In this document: positions 23,721-34,960 of the stretch, in pieces
Layout: the number at the start of each line of letters is the position of its first letter
How positions within the stretch are numbered: the first letter of the stretch is position 1
Source of the DNA: Marsupella aquatica
Lineage: Eukaryota; Marchantiophyta
Reading direction: 5' to 3'
DNA length: 64,000 bases
NCBI GenBank assembly: GCA_973895155.1
Contig: OZ316899.1
Coordinates: forward strand, 12,462,001-12,526,000
Translations under genes and position numbers: made by a program
Notes under the pieces: model-generated
Told to the model about the DNA's origin: nothing
Seen by the model: only the letters and a program-made list of their open reading frames with translations
The model's database searches: none

Positions 23721-24724
23721 GACCAGAATAGAGTTATATTTAGAGAGTTAGAGCCACATTAGTTTAGACTTAGAAATAACTATATAGATTAGTATATGAG
23801 TAAGTAGACTCCAGTATTTTGTTGATGTATCCATTGGAGACTCTACTCCATTTTTGACTAGGATAGTTCACTTTTATTTACATATTTCTTTAGACTTGGG
23901 TTTTGAATAGGCATGTCTTTTCATAATCTCCACTTTTAGTACAAAAGGAGGAGGACCCAAAGTCAACCGGGAGGAGAGAGATACATTTGATTTCCCCATT
24001 TTGATTTTGGAGAAATCTATGCCTTTTCTTCCCTTCTTTTTACCATGGTTAAGTAAAAGGAAGAAGTTTAGCAACCCTTGAGTTGTTGTGAAATGTTCAA
24101 TGAATACTAGAGTGTGCCTATAATGATATTGGAAGATCAATGAGATTTGTGATCAATACATTTGGAAGATTCACCAAAGAGGAAATTGACATTTGCACAA
24201 AACTCAAACAAGCAATCTTAAGGATTGTAGGAGAAGTAAACCAATTCGAGTATCCGAGTACCGTCTTAAGCAAGACCAGAAAAGTGTCCCGGTTTGATTT
24301 ACATTGTTGTCTTCTAAATTCAATAGATGGAGAAGAGTTGCTACGAGAAATCAAAAAGCATAGAAAATGTTGATTTCTGAATCTTAAATTAGGCCATAAT
24401 CCTTATTGAAGGAGTGGTGATGGTCAGAAATTCAATTCCCTTGCACTTTGAAAACTCCTATCTACTCTCTCTCTAGTTTCAATCTTTGTTAATTCTAGTC
24501 TTTATTATTGCACTGTGAATCCTAAGGATTACCCACTTGAGTTTGTGGTTAAACACTTATGTTAAGGAGATCATTAGAAATCTCTCCAACCTAAGAATGT
24601 TGGTGTAAACTTCTCAAATTGTGTTAATTCAGTCTTTTCGATCTTATCCACTCCTAACGGGAATGAAATCGAGTTGTTAAGGAGTAAATAGTCATTTATC
24701 TCTTTATCACCTTGCTACAAAGTA

Positions 24725-24791
24725 CCACCATCAAGATGACAACGCCGAGAGTAATGTTTTCGAGGACGCTTCACAATTAAGCAGGGAGCTA
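24725..24791 (+). other. C-terminal end of C pol and polypurine tract before the C 3' LTR
   Basis: Past the D1 duplication the codons EDASQLSRELCDA run through the polypurine tract AGCAGGGAGCTA and into the LTR, matching GGASQLREELCDG at the end of the intact B polyprotein. So the C pol frame, like B, originally ended a few codons inside its own 3' LTR. Confidence 0.65.
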
Positions 24792-27067
24792 TGTGACGCC
24801 GCCGGTACAGCAGGTAATGAGTAATTCGGTCTAACCGCGCTTAGCACGCGCATTAGGGGTATCTTAGGCCATTATTATTAGCATAACGATAGTATTTAGG
24901 TAGCCATTATGAGTAGGAAATCATTAGTCAATAAGGGGAATTCATGTTCGGGCTGGCGGCAGGTCGCCATTCGCACGCCCGGGTTGCGAGCATGTAATGG
25001 GCCCTTTTTCCCCCTCCCTCGGGTCCGTATAACAAACTTTGGGAGGCGGCCACTGACACGAGCTGACCTGGACTGGCGAAGGGGCCAGTACACTACGAGC
25101 GTGAAAGGCTCGGCCTATAAGCGACGAGGAGGCATCGGGCGATCGATGAGCTCTCAGGGTATAAAAGGGGGGCCGATCCTTTGCAGTGCACCAGCTCTCC
25201 AGTCCACGCGCCAGCTTTGATCCCAGCTCTCTCGCTTTTTCTTAGTCACCTGCTATCTCCTCTGAATGTCGCACACAATCCTTTCCAGTTCGGCCATACA
25301 ATTCTGGACTCAATTCTTGTCTATCGGAGGGCACTTGGCCGACTCATTGAAACATGCCAACCTGCGCTGATATGAGATCGAACGCGAATACGAGAGTCAT
25401 CCGCCTAGCAGGACGCCACCACTATCTCCTTAACTTTGAGTACGCGTCCCACAGCGAGCTTTACCGACCTGAAGAGGTATCAGGGTACTTCTTTGACAGA
25501 GGCAAATACAACGGCTTCTGGGAGGCATTGCTTCGGCTTCCGGATGAGGTCTTCAATATTCCGGGCACGATCAACTTGCAACGGCACCACTTTGACCACA
25601 TCCCCGCTTGGGTCTGGGCTATCATCAATGGCGAGTTCAACACTACCCGGTCGACAGGACCATCTTCACTTGTGTCGGAAAACCTCCACCGGCACTTGCA
25701 AAACTTCATGGCAACTCTACCATCAACGACCAGTGCCGACCAACCCGTGCCCGTACCCGCACCTACACCTCCTCGGCCTCAGCCAAGCCGGTCCCCGCCA
25801 CCGGTTCCACCACCTCTCCGAGTATGATCCATGGTGAATGCGGTAAATATCAGCTTCAAAGATGAGGAGGCTCACCCTCCTCTGAATTGACGGCCGCGGG
25901 GTACGAACAACCCAGCACCACTCCAGCAAGCCCAAGGGGATAACACGGTAACGCTAGCGGCCCCGGCACCAATACTCACGGCAGTTGCGCTACCACCACC
26001 TGACCGAGAGGAAGGAGAGATGTCCCCTTCTTCTAGTCACCCCGGTAATCAGTCTCGGGGTAGGAAGAGGAAGGAGCCTGCAGCCATATCCGGGTTGCCT
26101 TTGGCCACAGTTGCGGTAGCCAAGCTGACCATGCATCACATGGGGGACAATGTTCACAAGAACATCCTCCACCCCAAGCATGCATGCTATCTAAAGACCC
26201 AGGGGTTTGAGCACCTCGCCTCTCTCCCTTGGAACGGAAGCAGGTATTACGGGCAGGATATGACGGAGTTCATTCAGAACTTTGACGAGGCCTGCCAACA
26301 AACTCGAGCGCACGGGAGAGTGATGTGCCTCGATGAGGCACGTCTGAAGATGATTTTTGGCTTACCCGAGGGGATAAATCAGGTAGAGTCGCGGGCTCCA
26401 GGGGGCAAGGGAACTAAATACCAGTCATCTAGCTTCCCGGCCGAGGGGGTAGTGGACAATGGGTTCTTAATGAGGACGTGCCTCATCCTAGAGGTAGCAA
26501 AACGCCTAGAGTTCTAGCGGTATGCCCTCCACATGATGGAACCCAGAGGAGAAATATCGGCCGCCCAGGTCATCCAGGTGGAGAACTATCGGCCCAGGAA
26601 GTGGGCGTCCTGCTTCGTCAAGAAGTTCCACGAGGAGATGGAGCGGAGAAGGAAGACTTTGTACCTTGGTGGGAGGACGTACTTCGCTAGCCACATTGAA
26701 ATCATCCTCGAGTGGTACGCTTGTTTTGACCGCCGGAGCCTCCCGCGTCTCAACGAGCCCGAGCTGACCCCACCAAAATGGGTGTTCCCAATCCAGGTAA
26801 GGCGACCGCAGCCCAAGGCCCAAAGTCTGGCAACTGCAAGTCGTGCACAACCCACCGCTGCCGCCCCGCCAGGCATACCCATTGACGTTATTGCAACCTT
26901 AGATGCGATCAATCGGGACAATGCCATCGAAGCCGGGCCGGATGAATCCATACCCAAAGCAGATGCCACGGTAGCCGGGAAGATTCCTCCACCCCCTGCG
27001 GCTGTGCAGGAGAACCACCCACCTCCAGTGGGACCAGCTCCTTCAACCGACTTACCTCAAGGGCTGG
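24792..27067 (+). mobile_element. Family C 3' LTR, truncated by the E insertion
   Basis: Starts TGTGACGCCGCCGG after the polypurine tract and follows the 5' LTR base by base (TATAAAAG at 25160) until GGGCTGG at 27067, where E begins; the 5' LTR continues GGGCTGGATGTGTCC at 9003. The remaining 1.7 kb of this LTR does not reappear to the right in the window. Confidence 0.85.
25265..27067 (+). pseudogene. Family C LTR-encoded protein, 3' LTR copy, truncated
   Basis: ATG at 25265 matches 7195. Stops occur early (TGA near 25370, at 25826 and 25888) and TAG at 26515, with open pieces 25354-25827, 26020-26517 and 26533-27072. At the position of the 5' copy's TAG (8740) this copy has CAG, so the two LTRs decayed independently. 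It ends in the Pro-rich linker where E is inserted. Confidence 0.72.
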
Positions 27068-28930
27068 TGTGACACGGGTAACGTGTCACTTGACCGAACC
27101 CAGGTCGTAGATTAGGACTTATACGGTCATTAGGACCGTAGCCATAGCGTAGAATAGCATGTATAGCCGTCAAGTTGCTATTATGATTAGATTAGGAGTA
27201 GGTTAAGATAACCGAATAATTACAAGTTCAGGAAAGGGATTATTACGCACGACCGAGGTACGGTGGCGGCAGCGGAGTAAAAATCAGTTAGAAGAATCAC
27301 GCTTGGACCGAGACGCCGACTTCAGCTCGTTATCAATGACCAAACAGCCTGAACTTCTCACGCTCGGGCTCGTCCGGGCACCCCCATAAGAGAGGAGCCG
27401 ATGGCACTGCGGGCCATTCGCTCACGTTCACCTTTTTTTGGAATTCACGGACGCTGCCATCCGCTCGCCTTTTTGATTGAATCCAGTCGACCTTTACGAG
27501 GAAATTATCGAGGGAGAAGAGCGGAATGTGGCGAGATTTAGTCAGGACGAGCGAGGCCTCCGCAAAAAAGGACCAGCCAGGTGGGAACGTGGACGCAACG
27601 AACCGGACTACGAGGTTAGTATGACCCTCACAGCCTTGGGATTTTGGACCTTGTTTGGCGAGGTAGGTGCTAAGTTCTCCGAGACTTACTGGTACTCTTG
27701 CCCCGAGAAAGCCGCTTACGAACGAAGGTACGCGAAGCTGGTAACCAAGGTAGCACTGGTTAATTGCGAAAGGACAGCCATCACCAGGGATTCTAGCTAT
27801 AACGAGCTGCGAGACTACATCACCGAACTATATCTCAGCGAGGAAGGGCTTAGATCGGTAGTAGAGGCGATTCTTGAGGTTCCAGCTAAGTTCTTTAAGC
27901 TGAAGGGCAACCAGCGGCTTACTCAAGCGGAGTTCGACAAGATCCCGGGGTACCTAGACCAGCAGATCGCAGCCGAAAAGCGCCAAGAAGACATCAGCAG
28001 ACAATGGGAAGCGGCGCGTAATCTCACGTTCCTCGGGGAAAGCTCCAATGCCTTCAACTGGGATATGGCTACCCCAGCGCCTCAACCGATGACCACCGGA
28101 GTACCGCCAAACCAGTCCCAAGTCCGTCCAGTAATCAACGCGGAGTGTTCTTCGGGTTTCGAGCGAGCTAGTCCGCAACTCGAACAACATCCTCGTAGCG
28201 GTCAAGGACTACGACGGCCCCCGAATCAACACGGACCGACGCCGCGCGTGCACCTGCCCCGGCAAACCCCCCGACCAACCAGACCCGATGGCCCGCGGAT
28301 AACCCGAAGTCCAACTTATTACAGGTAATCCGCGTCCCCGAGGTAGTCTGGATCGCGATCAAGAAACTCAAACATGCGGACTATCTCAAGGAGCATCAGT
28401 TGGAGCGGTTCGCCCACCTACTATGGAGGCCGTGCGCCGCCGGGCCGAAGGAGATTTGTGAGTTCATCTCCAATTTTGACACTGATGCGTCAACCACCAA
28501 GGTTTCGGGGCAGACCTTATCACTCACGGAGCATCGGTTAACGCAAATTTTTGGCCTACCAACCGGGCCGGTGCCGGTGGAAATCCGAATTCGGGATAAG
28601 GAGTATACGCCGCTGCACTTCAAACCCGAGGGTAAGACGGACAACGGATACAAGCAGGGGGCGTGCACCAACTTAACCTGTATGGAGCGGCTTAACTTCA
28701 TACGGACTACCCTACACATGATTGAGCCACGATCCGAGATTTCCCTCTGCACGATAGTGCAGGTGGAACAGTACAAACGACGAAACTGGGCCCAATTCTT
28801 CTACCGAAGATTCTCGGGGGAGCTGAAGCGGGCTCAGGGTGGTATGGCTATTGGAGGGAAGACTTACTTGGGGAGTCATATCGCCATTATCCTCGCCTGG
28901 TACAAGGCACGGCGGGAGGCCAGAGGAAAG
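27068..28930 (+). mobile_element. Family E LTR, 5' part
   Basis: It starts TGTGACACGG; the first 22 bases are a palindrome, GTGACACG - GGTAA - CGTGTCAC. It interrupts the C 3' LTR after GCTGG. A CATAAGAG at 27385 lies where C has its TATA box and shares the following GCCGAT. The homology to C-type LTR ORFs ends at about 28925, where an A/T-rich repeat array begins, so the LTR is itself cut by the next element. No right end or target duplication is visible. Confidence 0.7.
27621..28925 (+). pseudogene. Family E LTR-encoded protein, one frameshift, 3'-truncated
   Basis: I choose ATG 27621 because MTLTALGFWTLF then aligns with the start of the C protein. The helical N-domain has EKAAYERRYAKLVTKVALVN and a FFKLKG segment corresponding to the C protein's VFNIPG. 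A Pro-rich linker follows; the frame changes by one base between about 28200 and 28330. The second domain is intact: RVPEVVWIAIKKLKHADYL, FAHLLW, LTQIFGLPTG and SHIAIILAWY, matching C residues in order. The coding frame is lost at about 28925. An intron instead of a frameshift is possible but no good splice pair is seen. Confidence 0.68.
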
Positions 28931-28959
28931 AATATATCAGCCTATTCATTAAAAGTGTA

Positions 28960-29310
28960 TTATTATTTGATTTATGTACATTTGGGCAATGAAAAGTGTA
29001 CTTTTGGGCTTGGAAAAGTGTACATTTGACCAATGAAAAGTGTACATTTGGGGATAAAAAAGTGTACAATTGGTCTAAAGAGTGTATATTTGGGCAATGA
29101 AAAGTGTACATTTGAGCATCCAAATATGTACATTTGGCTTAAAAAGTGTACATTTTAGTACATTTGGCCTAGAAAGTGTACATTTGAGTGAAAAAAAGAT
29201 ACATTTGGCTTAAAAAGTGTACATTTCAGTGCATTTAGTCTAGAAAGTGTAGCTTTGAGTGCAATAAAGAGTACATTTGGCCTAAAAAGTGTACATTTTC
29301 CTGAAAACTT
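28960..29310. repeat. Array of GTGTACATTTGG-type motifs
   Basis: About 18 variants of AGTGTACATTTGG with 5-12-bp A-rich spacers, all in the same direction. It lies on the 3' side of the transposase gene. Arrays of short motifs just inside the ends are typical of CACTA-like DNA transposons, where the transposase binds them. I see no CACTA terminus or inverted-repeat partner, because the other transposon end is not in the window. The stretch 29310-29519 is A/T-rich with no gene. Confidence 0.6.
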
Positions 29311-29519
29311 TTATTGTAATCATTTAAAATAAAGAAATTAATAAAAAATATTTTTAATTATGCAGAAAAAATAAACATTCATATTCATAATAATCAAAAG
29401 TTTAGAAAATGAGTAGATAGTCTACTAAGTAACTAAACACTCAATGGCATGGTCTCACAATATATATAACTCTTACATAAAAACTAATAACTATCTAATT
29501 ATATCTTAGCTAGTGACAA

Positions 29520-32500
29520 CTAAGTGTACTTGTCCATCCTTTGGAGATAACTTTGGACAGTTTGTAGAACATTTCGAGGAATCTTCAAACCTCTGCCAAC
29601 CATGTTTTCTTCCTTCATTCCAGATTTAAAACCATACATTGCAGAATTTGCATACTGCCAATGTTGAGTGTTCTCACCAAATCCTGGATCTCGTTCCCAT
29701 GTCTTGGTGGACATGAAACAATTGAGATACCTAGCACTCTCACTCACATCAAGTTTAGAGTGTTTAGGCCTCCACCATTCCACGGGGAACATTGGAGCAT
29801 ATTGTTGAGTCAAAGGAGGGTCTCTTGAAGATGCAATTGGGACTTCATGCTTAGGGTCCACCTGACCCAAAGCTCTCACCAACCAGAAATGACCTCCACC
29901 ATTTTTCTTCTCCCAATCATCCTCGGGTCGAAGAAACACAAAGTTTCCTTCACAAATATCCTGGAGGGGAATCCACTGTCCTTGTTCTCTCTCAGCTCGA
30001 GATCCAACAAATGGTGCTGCTTGATCTTCCATCTCTTCCAAGACTTCATTTTGAAGAGCTGTCATCTCTGCATTCTCCTCATCTTCACTTAGAGGACCAC
30101 TCTGTTCGCATGCCGATTGGTTGACCTTGTAACCAGTGCTGTGGTTAGTCTTAGGCCAAAATCCATTTTTCAATGGAAATTGATTATTTCCCTCCCCTTC
30201 CATTGCAAGCCCATTTGACAACAGCTCCACAATTCTTTCCCAATATTTAACAAGAGGAAATCTTTCCTTGTATGCTATTGACGTCTCATCAATGCAACTC
30301 CTTCTCAAAAAATCAAGGTACTTGTTAAGGAATGGGATTATCTCTTCTGATTTTTTGTGTATCTCTCCTATGGATTTAGCTAAGGGTTGTCCACTGGGTA
30401 AAAGAAGAGAATTTGTTATTGGATCAGTTGCCCAAATGCACCTTCCGCCAACGGGAGCCCAAGCTTGCTTAACATGGGACTTATACTGAAATATTGGTAC
30501 ATTATCTCTCATAGAGAAAAGAAATGATACCGGTTTTGAGTGACCTTGAATATCTTTGACCTTAAAACTTTGAAGATATTCTTTGTAAGATGCAACTTCT
30601 TGTATCAATCTTGGAACTGGATGAATGCTCTCACATTCCCAAACCTCTGCCATTAGTGCAAGAAGGGTTGCAACTTCCTTGTGCTGAACTTGATATGATA
30701 CCTTGGAAAATAGTGCATCAACATCTTCGTGCGTATGACCAACCATTAGAAAGGACATTTGAACAGTTTCAAATATTCCTCTACTCACAAGCTCTGAGCA
30801 AAATGCCATGACCGTTTGGTTTTTGTTGTCCTTTGCTGAATTATCCATTTGCAATGTTAGGTGCCTTGGCAAGGGCATGAACAACGGACTGCCCTTCTCA
30901 CCACCCACGTCCCCTCCATCATCCTCATCCTGTCGGGTTGGGATGGTCTCAGTCTGACTGTCGGCAGCTCCATCTTCAGAACCAATATACCTATTTACTT
31001 GAATATTCTTTGGTTCCAAATATCCTGACAAAAATGCATCAAAGTCAAGTAGGGCTTGAAAGAAAGGTCTGTGAGGTTCCCAATGCAAGCCATCAAGCAT
31101 GTCACCTGTCTTGTCTCCATTGTACTCTTCAAGATCTCGAAGACACTTAGCCAAGGATGTCACTGTGAAATCTGCATCTCCTGGCCAAAGGCCAGTGACA
31201 CTAAAGTGTGCATATACTCCTGGATCTCTCCCGTGGGTCAACATCCCCGTGAGAGCGATAGGTAGCGGCATTCCATGACCCGAAAGTGATTTAGGAGTAC
31301 TAACCATTTTTGGAATCCATGTCTTTGCTTGATCCATCTTGTCATGAATAAAGCAAAGATATTCTCCTGGATGTTGCTTGGCCATCACTCGATGAGCGTA
31401 GTAAACATATCTACGTGACATTTGCTCACGAAGATGTTGAGCTCTTTTTTCTTCAATTTCAGCACGTTCTTTTTTCCTTCTCTCTCGCATCAAACTGTCT
31501 TTGTATTCACAACAAAGCGTACACTTGGCAAATGCGCCATCCTTGTGAAAACTGAAGTTTGCAAATGATGTGCTCCATATCTTGTAGAGAGTGTTATCCG
31601 TAACAGGAGGAAGCCCTTCTTCCTTCATCTTTGTTCTCACATCTTCCAAAATCTCTAACTTTTTGTAACACGCTGGAAGTCGATACTCAATGCTGTCTGT
31701 CCCATGAGCCCCTCCATAAGGCATATGAGGCATTGGCTCTGCATTTTGAGTCAGAAATGCCTCTAGAAGAGCTCGCGCATGCAAGGTATTTGACCTTGTT
31801 TTCTTCAAGCCTGTGTTCCCATGGAACCCAATTTTGCAACCCTCCATGTATCTTCTCTTGTAATCATAATACTTGGTGTGACTAAAACCATGGATGGTTG
31901 CAAATGCATCTTTACAGATGACCATACCTTTGAGAACATGGTGTCCCTTATCACGAACATCATCCTCTCTGTAGTGGAAGAGGTTGAAAATGTGTGATGT
32001 TTTGGACTCGCCAGACATCCCGTGAAATTCCATCCTTACATCTTCTATATCTTCCCTTGGCATAATGAGACAACATTTATGCTTGCAGCAATTTACTCTT
32101 TTGATCTCATCAATTGCGGCTTCTGTTGTTTTTGAAACTGCCTTGGTTTGCAAGAGCCTCCTTTTCTTCTCAACAGGATCAACTTGATTCCTCTTGTTGA
32201 AGTTATATGGCCTTTGACGACATCCGGATGCGGATCCAACCACATGATCCGGATTCAGATCATCCCTATCCATTGACTCCATATTCTCTGTACCTTCTAC
32301 CAGAATGTCTGACAAAAATTTTCCAGTTGTTACTAGTTTTGTGTGATCAATTCGCCATCGAACCAAACTAATTACTCCCTTGTGAATGCTTGGAAAGTAT
32401 TGCGATTCCATGACATCTTTCACAGCAACCCCTACATAGTCTTCTCCCAGGATTTCATCATCAACAGCCGCCGTTGCTTGAGGCACAGTGATAGTCCCAG

Positions 32501-33311
32501 TGGCAACCTTACTCGATCGTCCTGAACCAATGTATAATTCGACCAACTCTGACATCCAATTGGACCGTTGGTAATAATCAGAATGAGTTTTGGTCGATTT
32601 TGTTGATGGAGAATGTGAGACAAAACTCTCCTCAATTAAAACGTCGCCATCACCTTGCTTCTTAGAGGAAGACTTTCTACCTTCATCAACATTCCAACCT
32701 TTTTTATGAACATCGGCCAAGTCCCAGAGAACCCATGAGTCTTTTGCCTCTTCAATTGTTTCAGCCCCATTGTGTATGTAAGGTAAAGCCTTACTACCAT
32801 GAATAACATCAGTGATTTTCACACTGATCCGAGACTCACCAAGTAATATGTTGTGACATCGGTCCTTTGGATTTACCTTGAAAATAACTCCAAGGGCTAC
32901 ACAACACCCATCAATGAGCATTTCAACCTCGTCCCCTTGCCTTAGAGTGTTTGATGCATCCTCCATAACAATTGTAGGAGATTTATCCAAGTTATTATCT
33001 GGTCGAGTTGAACAACTACCAGTACTGATGCGTTTTTGGGAATCTAGAGTTATAGAGAGATACGCGCACGAGATCTCCCAAATAACACATGAGTCAATGG
33101 CATCAAAAAGATTTTCTACCCTTGGTAGTGGAAATGGTAGTTTTCGAGTTGGCTCGAAAACCTTCTCCACGAGCACACCAATTCGATTATCCCCCAACAA
33201 TATGTTGTGCACCCTATCCTGGGGGTTAATTTTCTGAACTGTCCCACAACCGACATCATATCCATCAATTGTCAAGGTCACATCATCACCTCTTGAAAAC
33301 CTTCCAGTCAT
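29520..33311 (-). CDS. DNA-transposon transposase-like protein with three N-terminal plant transposon repeats
   Basis: Open for 1263 codons from ATG 33311. The N-terminus has three copies of a module: G-D-V-LTIDGYDVGCGTV...VHNILLGDNRI (near residues 7-65), EVEMLIDGCCVALGVI...CHNILLGESRI (near 120-185), and a weaker third (near 265-330). These resemble the repeat found in plant CACTA-like transposon proteins. The core has CTLCCEYKD (near 595), FIHDKMDQAK (near 655), LQMDNSAKDNKNQ (near 820) and LMVGHTHEDVDALFSK (near 855). The Asp residues and GHTHED are those of the DUF7869-like group, probably a DDE/RNase H fold. It likely cuts and pastes its own DNA; this is inferred. AG at 33329-33328 is a good splice acceptor, so an upstream exon is likely. 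Confidence 0.75.
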   Translation of the reverse strand: MTGRFSRGDDVTLTIDGYDVGCGTVQKINPQDRVHNILLGDNRIGVLVEKVFEPTRKLPFPLPRVENLFDAIDSCVIWEISCAYLSITLDSQKRISTGSCSTRPDNNLDKSPTIVMEDASNTLRQGDEVEMLIDGCCVALGVIFKVNPKDRCHNILLGESRISVKITDVIHGSKALPYIHNGAETIEEAKDSWVLWDLADVHKKGWNVDEGRKSSSKKQGDGDVLIEESFVSHSPSTKSTKTHSDYYQRSNWMSELVELYIGSGRSSKVATGTITVPQATAAVDDEILGEDYVGVAVKDVMESQYFPSIHKGVISLVRWRIDHTKLVTTGKFLSDILVEGTENMESMDRDDLNPDHVVGSASGCRQRPYNFNKRNQVDPVEKKRRLLQTKAVSKTTEAAIDEIKRVNCCKHKCCLIMPREDIEDVRMEFHGMSGESKTSHIFNLFHYREDDVRDKGHHVLKGMVICKDAFATIHGFSHTKYYDYKRRYMEGCKIGFHGNTGLKKTRSNTLHARALLEAFLTQNAEPMPHMPYGGAHGTDSIEYRLPACYKKLEILEDVRTKMKEEGLPPVTDNTLYKIWSTSFANFSFHKDGAFAKCTLCCEYKDSLMRERRKKERAEIEEKRAQHLREQMSRRYVYYAHRVMAKQHPGEYLCFIHDKMDQAKTWIPKMVSTPKSLSGHGMPLPIALTGMLTHGRDPGVYAHFSVTGLWPGDADFTVTSLAKCLRDLEEYNGDKTGDMLDGLHWEPHRPFFQALLDFDAFLSGYLEPKNIQVNRYIGSEDGAADSQTETIPTRQDEDDGGDVGGEKGSPLFMPLPRHLTLQMDNSAKDNKNQTVMAFCSELVSRGIFETVQMSFLMVGHTHEDVDALFSKVSYQVQHKEVATLLALMAEVWECESIHPVPRLIQEVASYKEYLQSFKVKDIQGHSKPVSFLFSMRDNVPIFQYKSHVKQAWAPVGGRCIWATDPITNSLLLPSGQPLAKSIGEIHKKSEEIIPFLNKYLDFLRRSCIDETSIAYKERFPLVKYWERIVELLSNGLAMEGEGNNQFPLKNGFWPKTNHSTGYKVNQSACEQSGPLSEDEENAEMTALQNEVLEEMEDQAAPFVGSRAEREQGQWIPLQDICEGNFVFLRPEDDWEKKNGGGHFWLVRALGQVDPKHEVPIASSRDPPLTQQYAPMFPVEWWRPKHSKLDVSESARYLNCFMSTKTWERDPGFGENTQHWQYANSAMYGFKSGMKEENMVGRGLKIPRNVLQTVQSYLQRMDKYT

Positions 33312-33529
33312 TCTCGGATTTAGTAACCTGCACAATTTTCAGAAAAACCATCACAAATCCGAATGACAAGAATTTGAAGAGACTCACAATTATCCATACG
33401 GTCATTTGATTGCCATTCCGAGAATCCAAACATTGGCTCAACTATCACGCTTGGATTGGGGCCGGTGGTCCAAATCAAAACCATGAAGATTTTATTCCGA
33501 AGGTCAAATTTAAGCATCTCGCTTGAATT

Positions 33530-34640
33530 GGGATCGTCCGAATCCAAACCAACCTCTATCCAACACACCCTCTTGGATTTGGATGGTCCGAATCCAAACC
33601 CAGATGGGATCCCAAAGGTCCCAATTCAACAAACGCGCTTGGATTGGGATGGTCCGAATCCAAACCCATATTTTATTTCAAAGGTCCCAATTTGAGCACC
33701 GGGCTTGGATTCGGATGGTCCGAATCCAAAACCAGATTGTATTTCAAAGGTCCGAATCCAACCCACCATCTTGGATTCGGATGGTCCGAATCCAAACACA
33801 GATTCTATCCCGAAGGTCCCAATTCAACAAACCGGCTTGGATTGGGATGGTCCGAATCCAAAACCAGACTGTATTTCAAACGCCCAAATTCAACCATCTC
33901 GCTTGGATTGGGATGGTCCGAATCCAAACTGAGATTGGATCCCAAAGGTCACAATTTAAGCATTGCACGCTTGGATTCGGATGGTCCGAATCCAACACAC
34001 CCTCTTGGATTCGGACCATCCGAATCCAAAACCAGACTGTATTTAAAACGCCCAAATTCAACCATCTCGCTTGGATTGGGATGGTCCGAATCCAAACTGA
34101 GATTGGATCCCAAAGGTCACAATTTAAGCATTGCACGCTTGGATTCGGATGGTCCGAATCCAACACACCCTCTTGGATTAGGACCATCCGAATCCAAAAC
34201 CAGACTGTATTTAAAACGCCCAAATTCAACCATCTCGCTTGGATTGGGATGGTCCAAATCCAAACCGAGATTGGATCCCAAAGGCCACAATTTAAGCATT
34301 GCACGCTTGGATTCGGATGGTCCGAATCCAACACACCCTCTTGGATTCGGACCATCCGAATCCAACACACCCTCTTGGATTCGGACCATCCAAATCAAAA
34401 ACCAGACTGTATTTACCATCTCGCTTGGATTGGGATGGTCCGAATCCAAACCGAGATTGGATCCCAAAGGTCACAATTTAAGCATTGCACGGTTGGATTC
34501 GGATGGTCCGAATCCAACACACCCTCTTGGATTCGGACCATCCGAATCCAAACCAAGATTGGAATCTGATCAGATGGTCCCAATCCTAGAAATGGATTGG
34601 ATTTGGATCATCCGAATCCAAACAACAATCTAGGATTAGG
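33530..34640. repeat. Palindrome array 1 (intron of the transposase gene)
   Basis: About 20 copies of a palindrome with arms TTGGATTCGGA and its inverse around a TGG (or CCA) centre, some with G/C or A/G changes, set in higher-order units of about 175 bp (three copies between about 33880 and 34330). It lies between the transposase acceptor at 33328 and a strong donor at 34888 on the minus strand. The long open frames across it are by-products of the repeat. The centre base triplet gives each unit a direction. Confidence 0.85.
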
Positions 34641-34888
34641 ACCATTATAATCCACACATCAAGTCTGGATTCAAATGTTCTAACTCCACAATGAAGATTA
34701 TGTTGAGATGGATATATTGAGATTGAGATCTCTTCCTAATCAAATTTAGACATTCCGGGTTTTTCGGAACATTGGGTAATTCGTGAAATAATAATTGGGA
34801 AGTCACTAGAATGCAGAACAAAGTGAAAGGGTTCGTCTCTCTTCCCTAAGAACTCAAAATAAGCAAAGCGACTAAGACCATAACTCAC

Positions 34889-34960
34889 CTCAGCAGTCTT
34901 GTTTTTCCAGTATGTCTCCAAGGTTGGCTCTGCTACCTCTAAATTGATGAATAAGTTCAT
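34889..34960 (-). other. Possible first exon of the transposase gene
   Basis: ATG at 34960 opens 24 codons ending AAGACTGCTGAG, followed by GTGAGT, a strong plant donor. Direct joining to the acceptor at 33328 does not keep the transposase frame as I read it, so either the true donor differs, translation starts at 33311 downstream, or the gene is damaged. Confidence 0.4.

Larger units (their letters stand above)
21110..24719 (+). mobile_element. Family D1 solo LTR (3610 bp) with 5-bp target duplication
   Basis: It starts TGTGAGATAAGG and ends CTTGCTACA. It is flanked by AAGTA at 21105-21109 and again at 24720-24724, which proves a single insertion into the end of C pol. There is no internal region, so two LTRs recombined to one. 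It contains a TATA box, a 580-codon broken reading frame and a non-coding tail (23721-24719, A/T-rich, no gene seen). The leader 21130-21880 holds repeated GTCGACCCGG-like motifs. Confidence 0.88.

Noticed and set aside
28328-28400. Intron between the two E LTR ORF pieces
   Set aside because: No convincing GT..AG pair; a one-base frameshift explains the change, as the equivalent C frame is continuous.
33523-34633. Long plus- and minus-strand open frames (up to 348 codons) rich in WIRMVRIQ-like repeats
   Set aside because: They arise because the palindrome array lacks stops in several frames on both strands; no start context or homology. Treated as a DNA repeat, not a protein.
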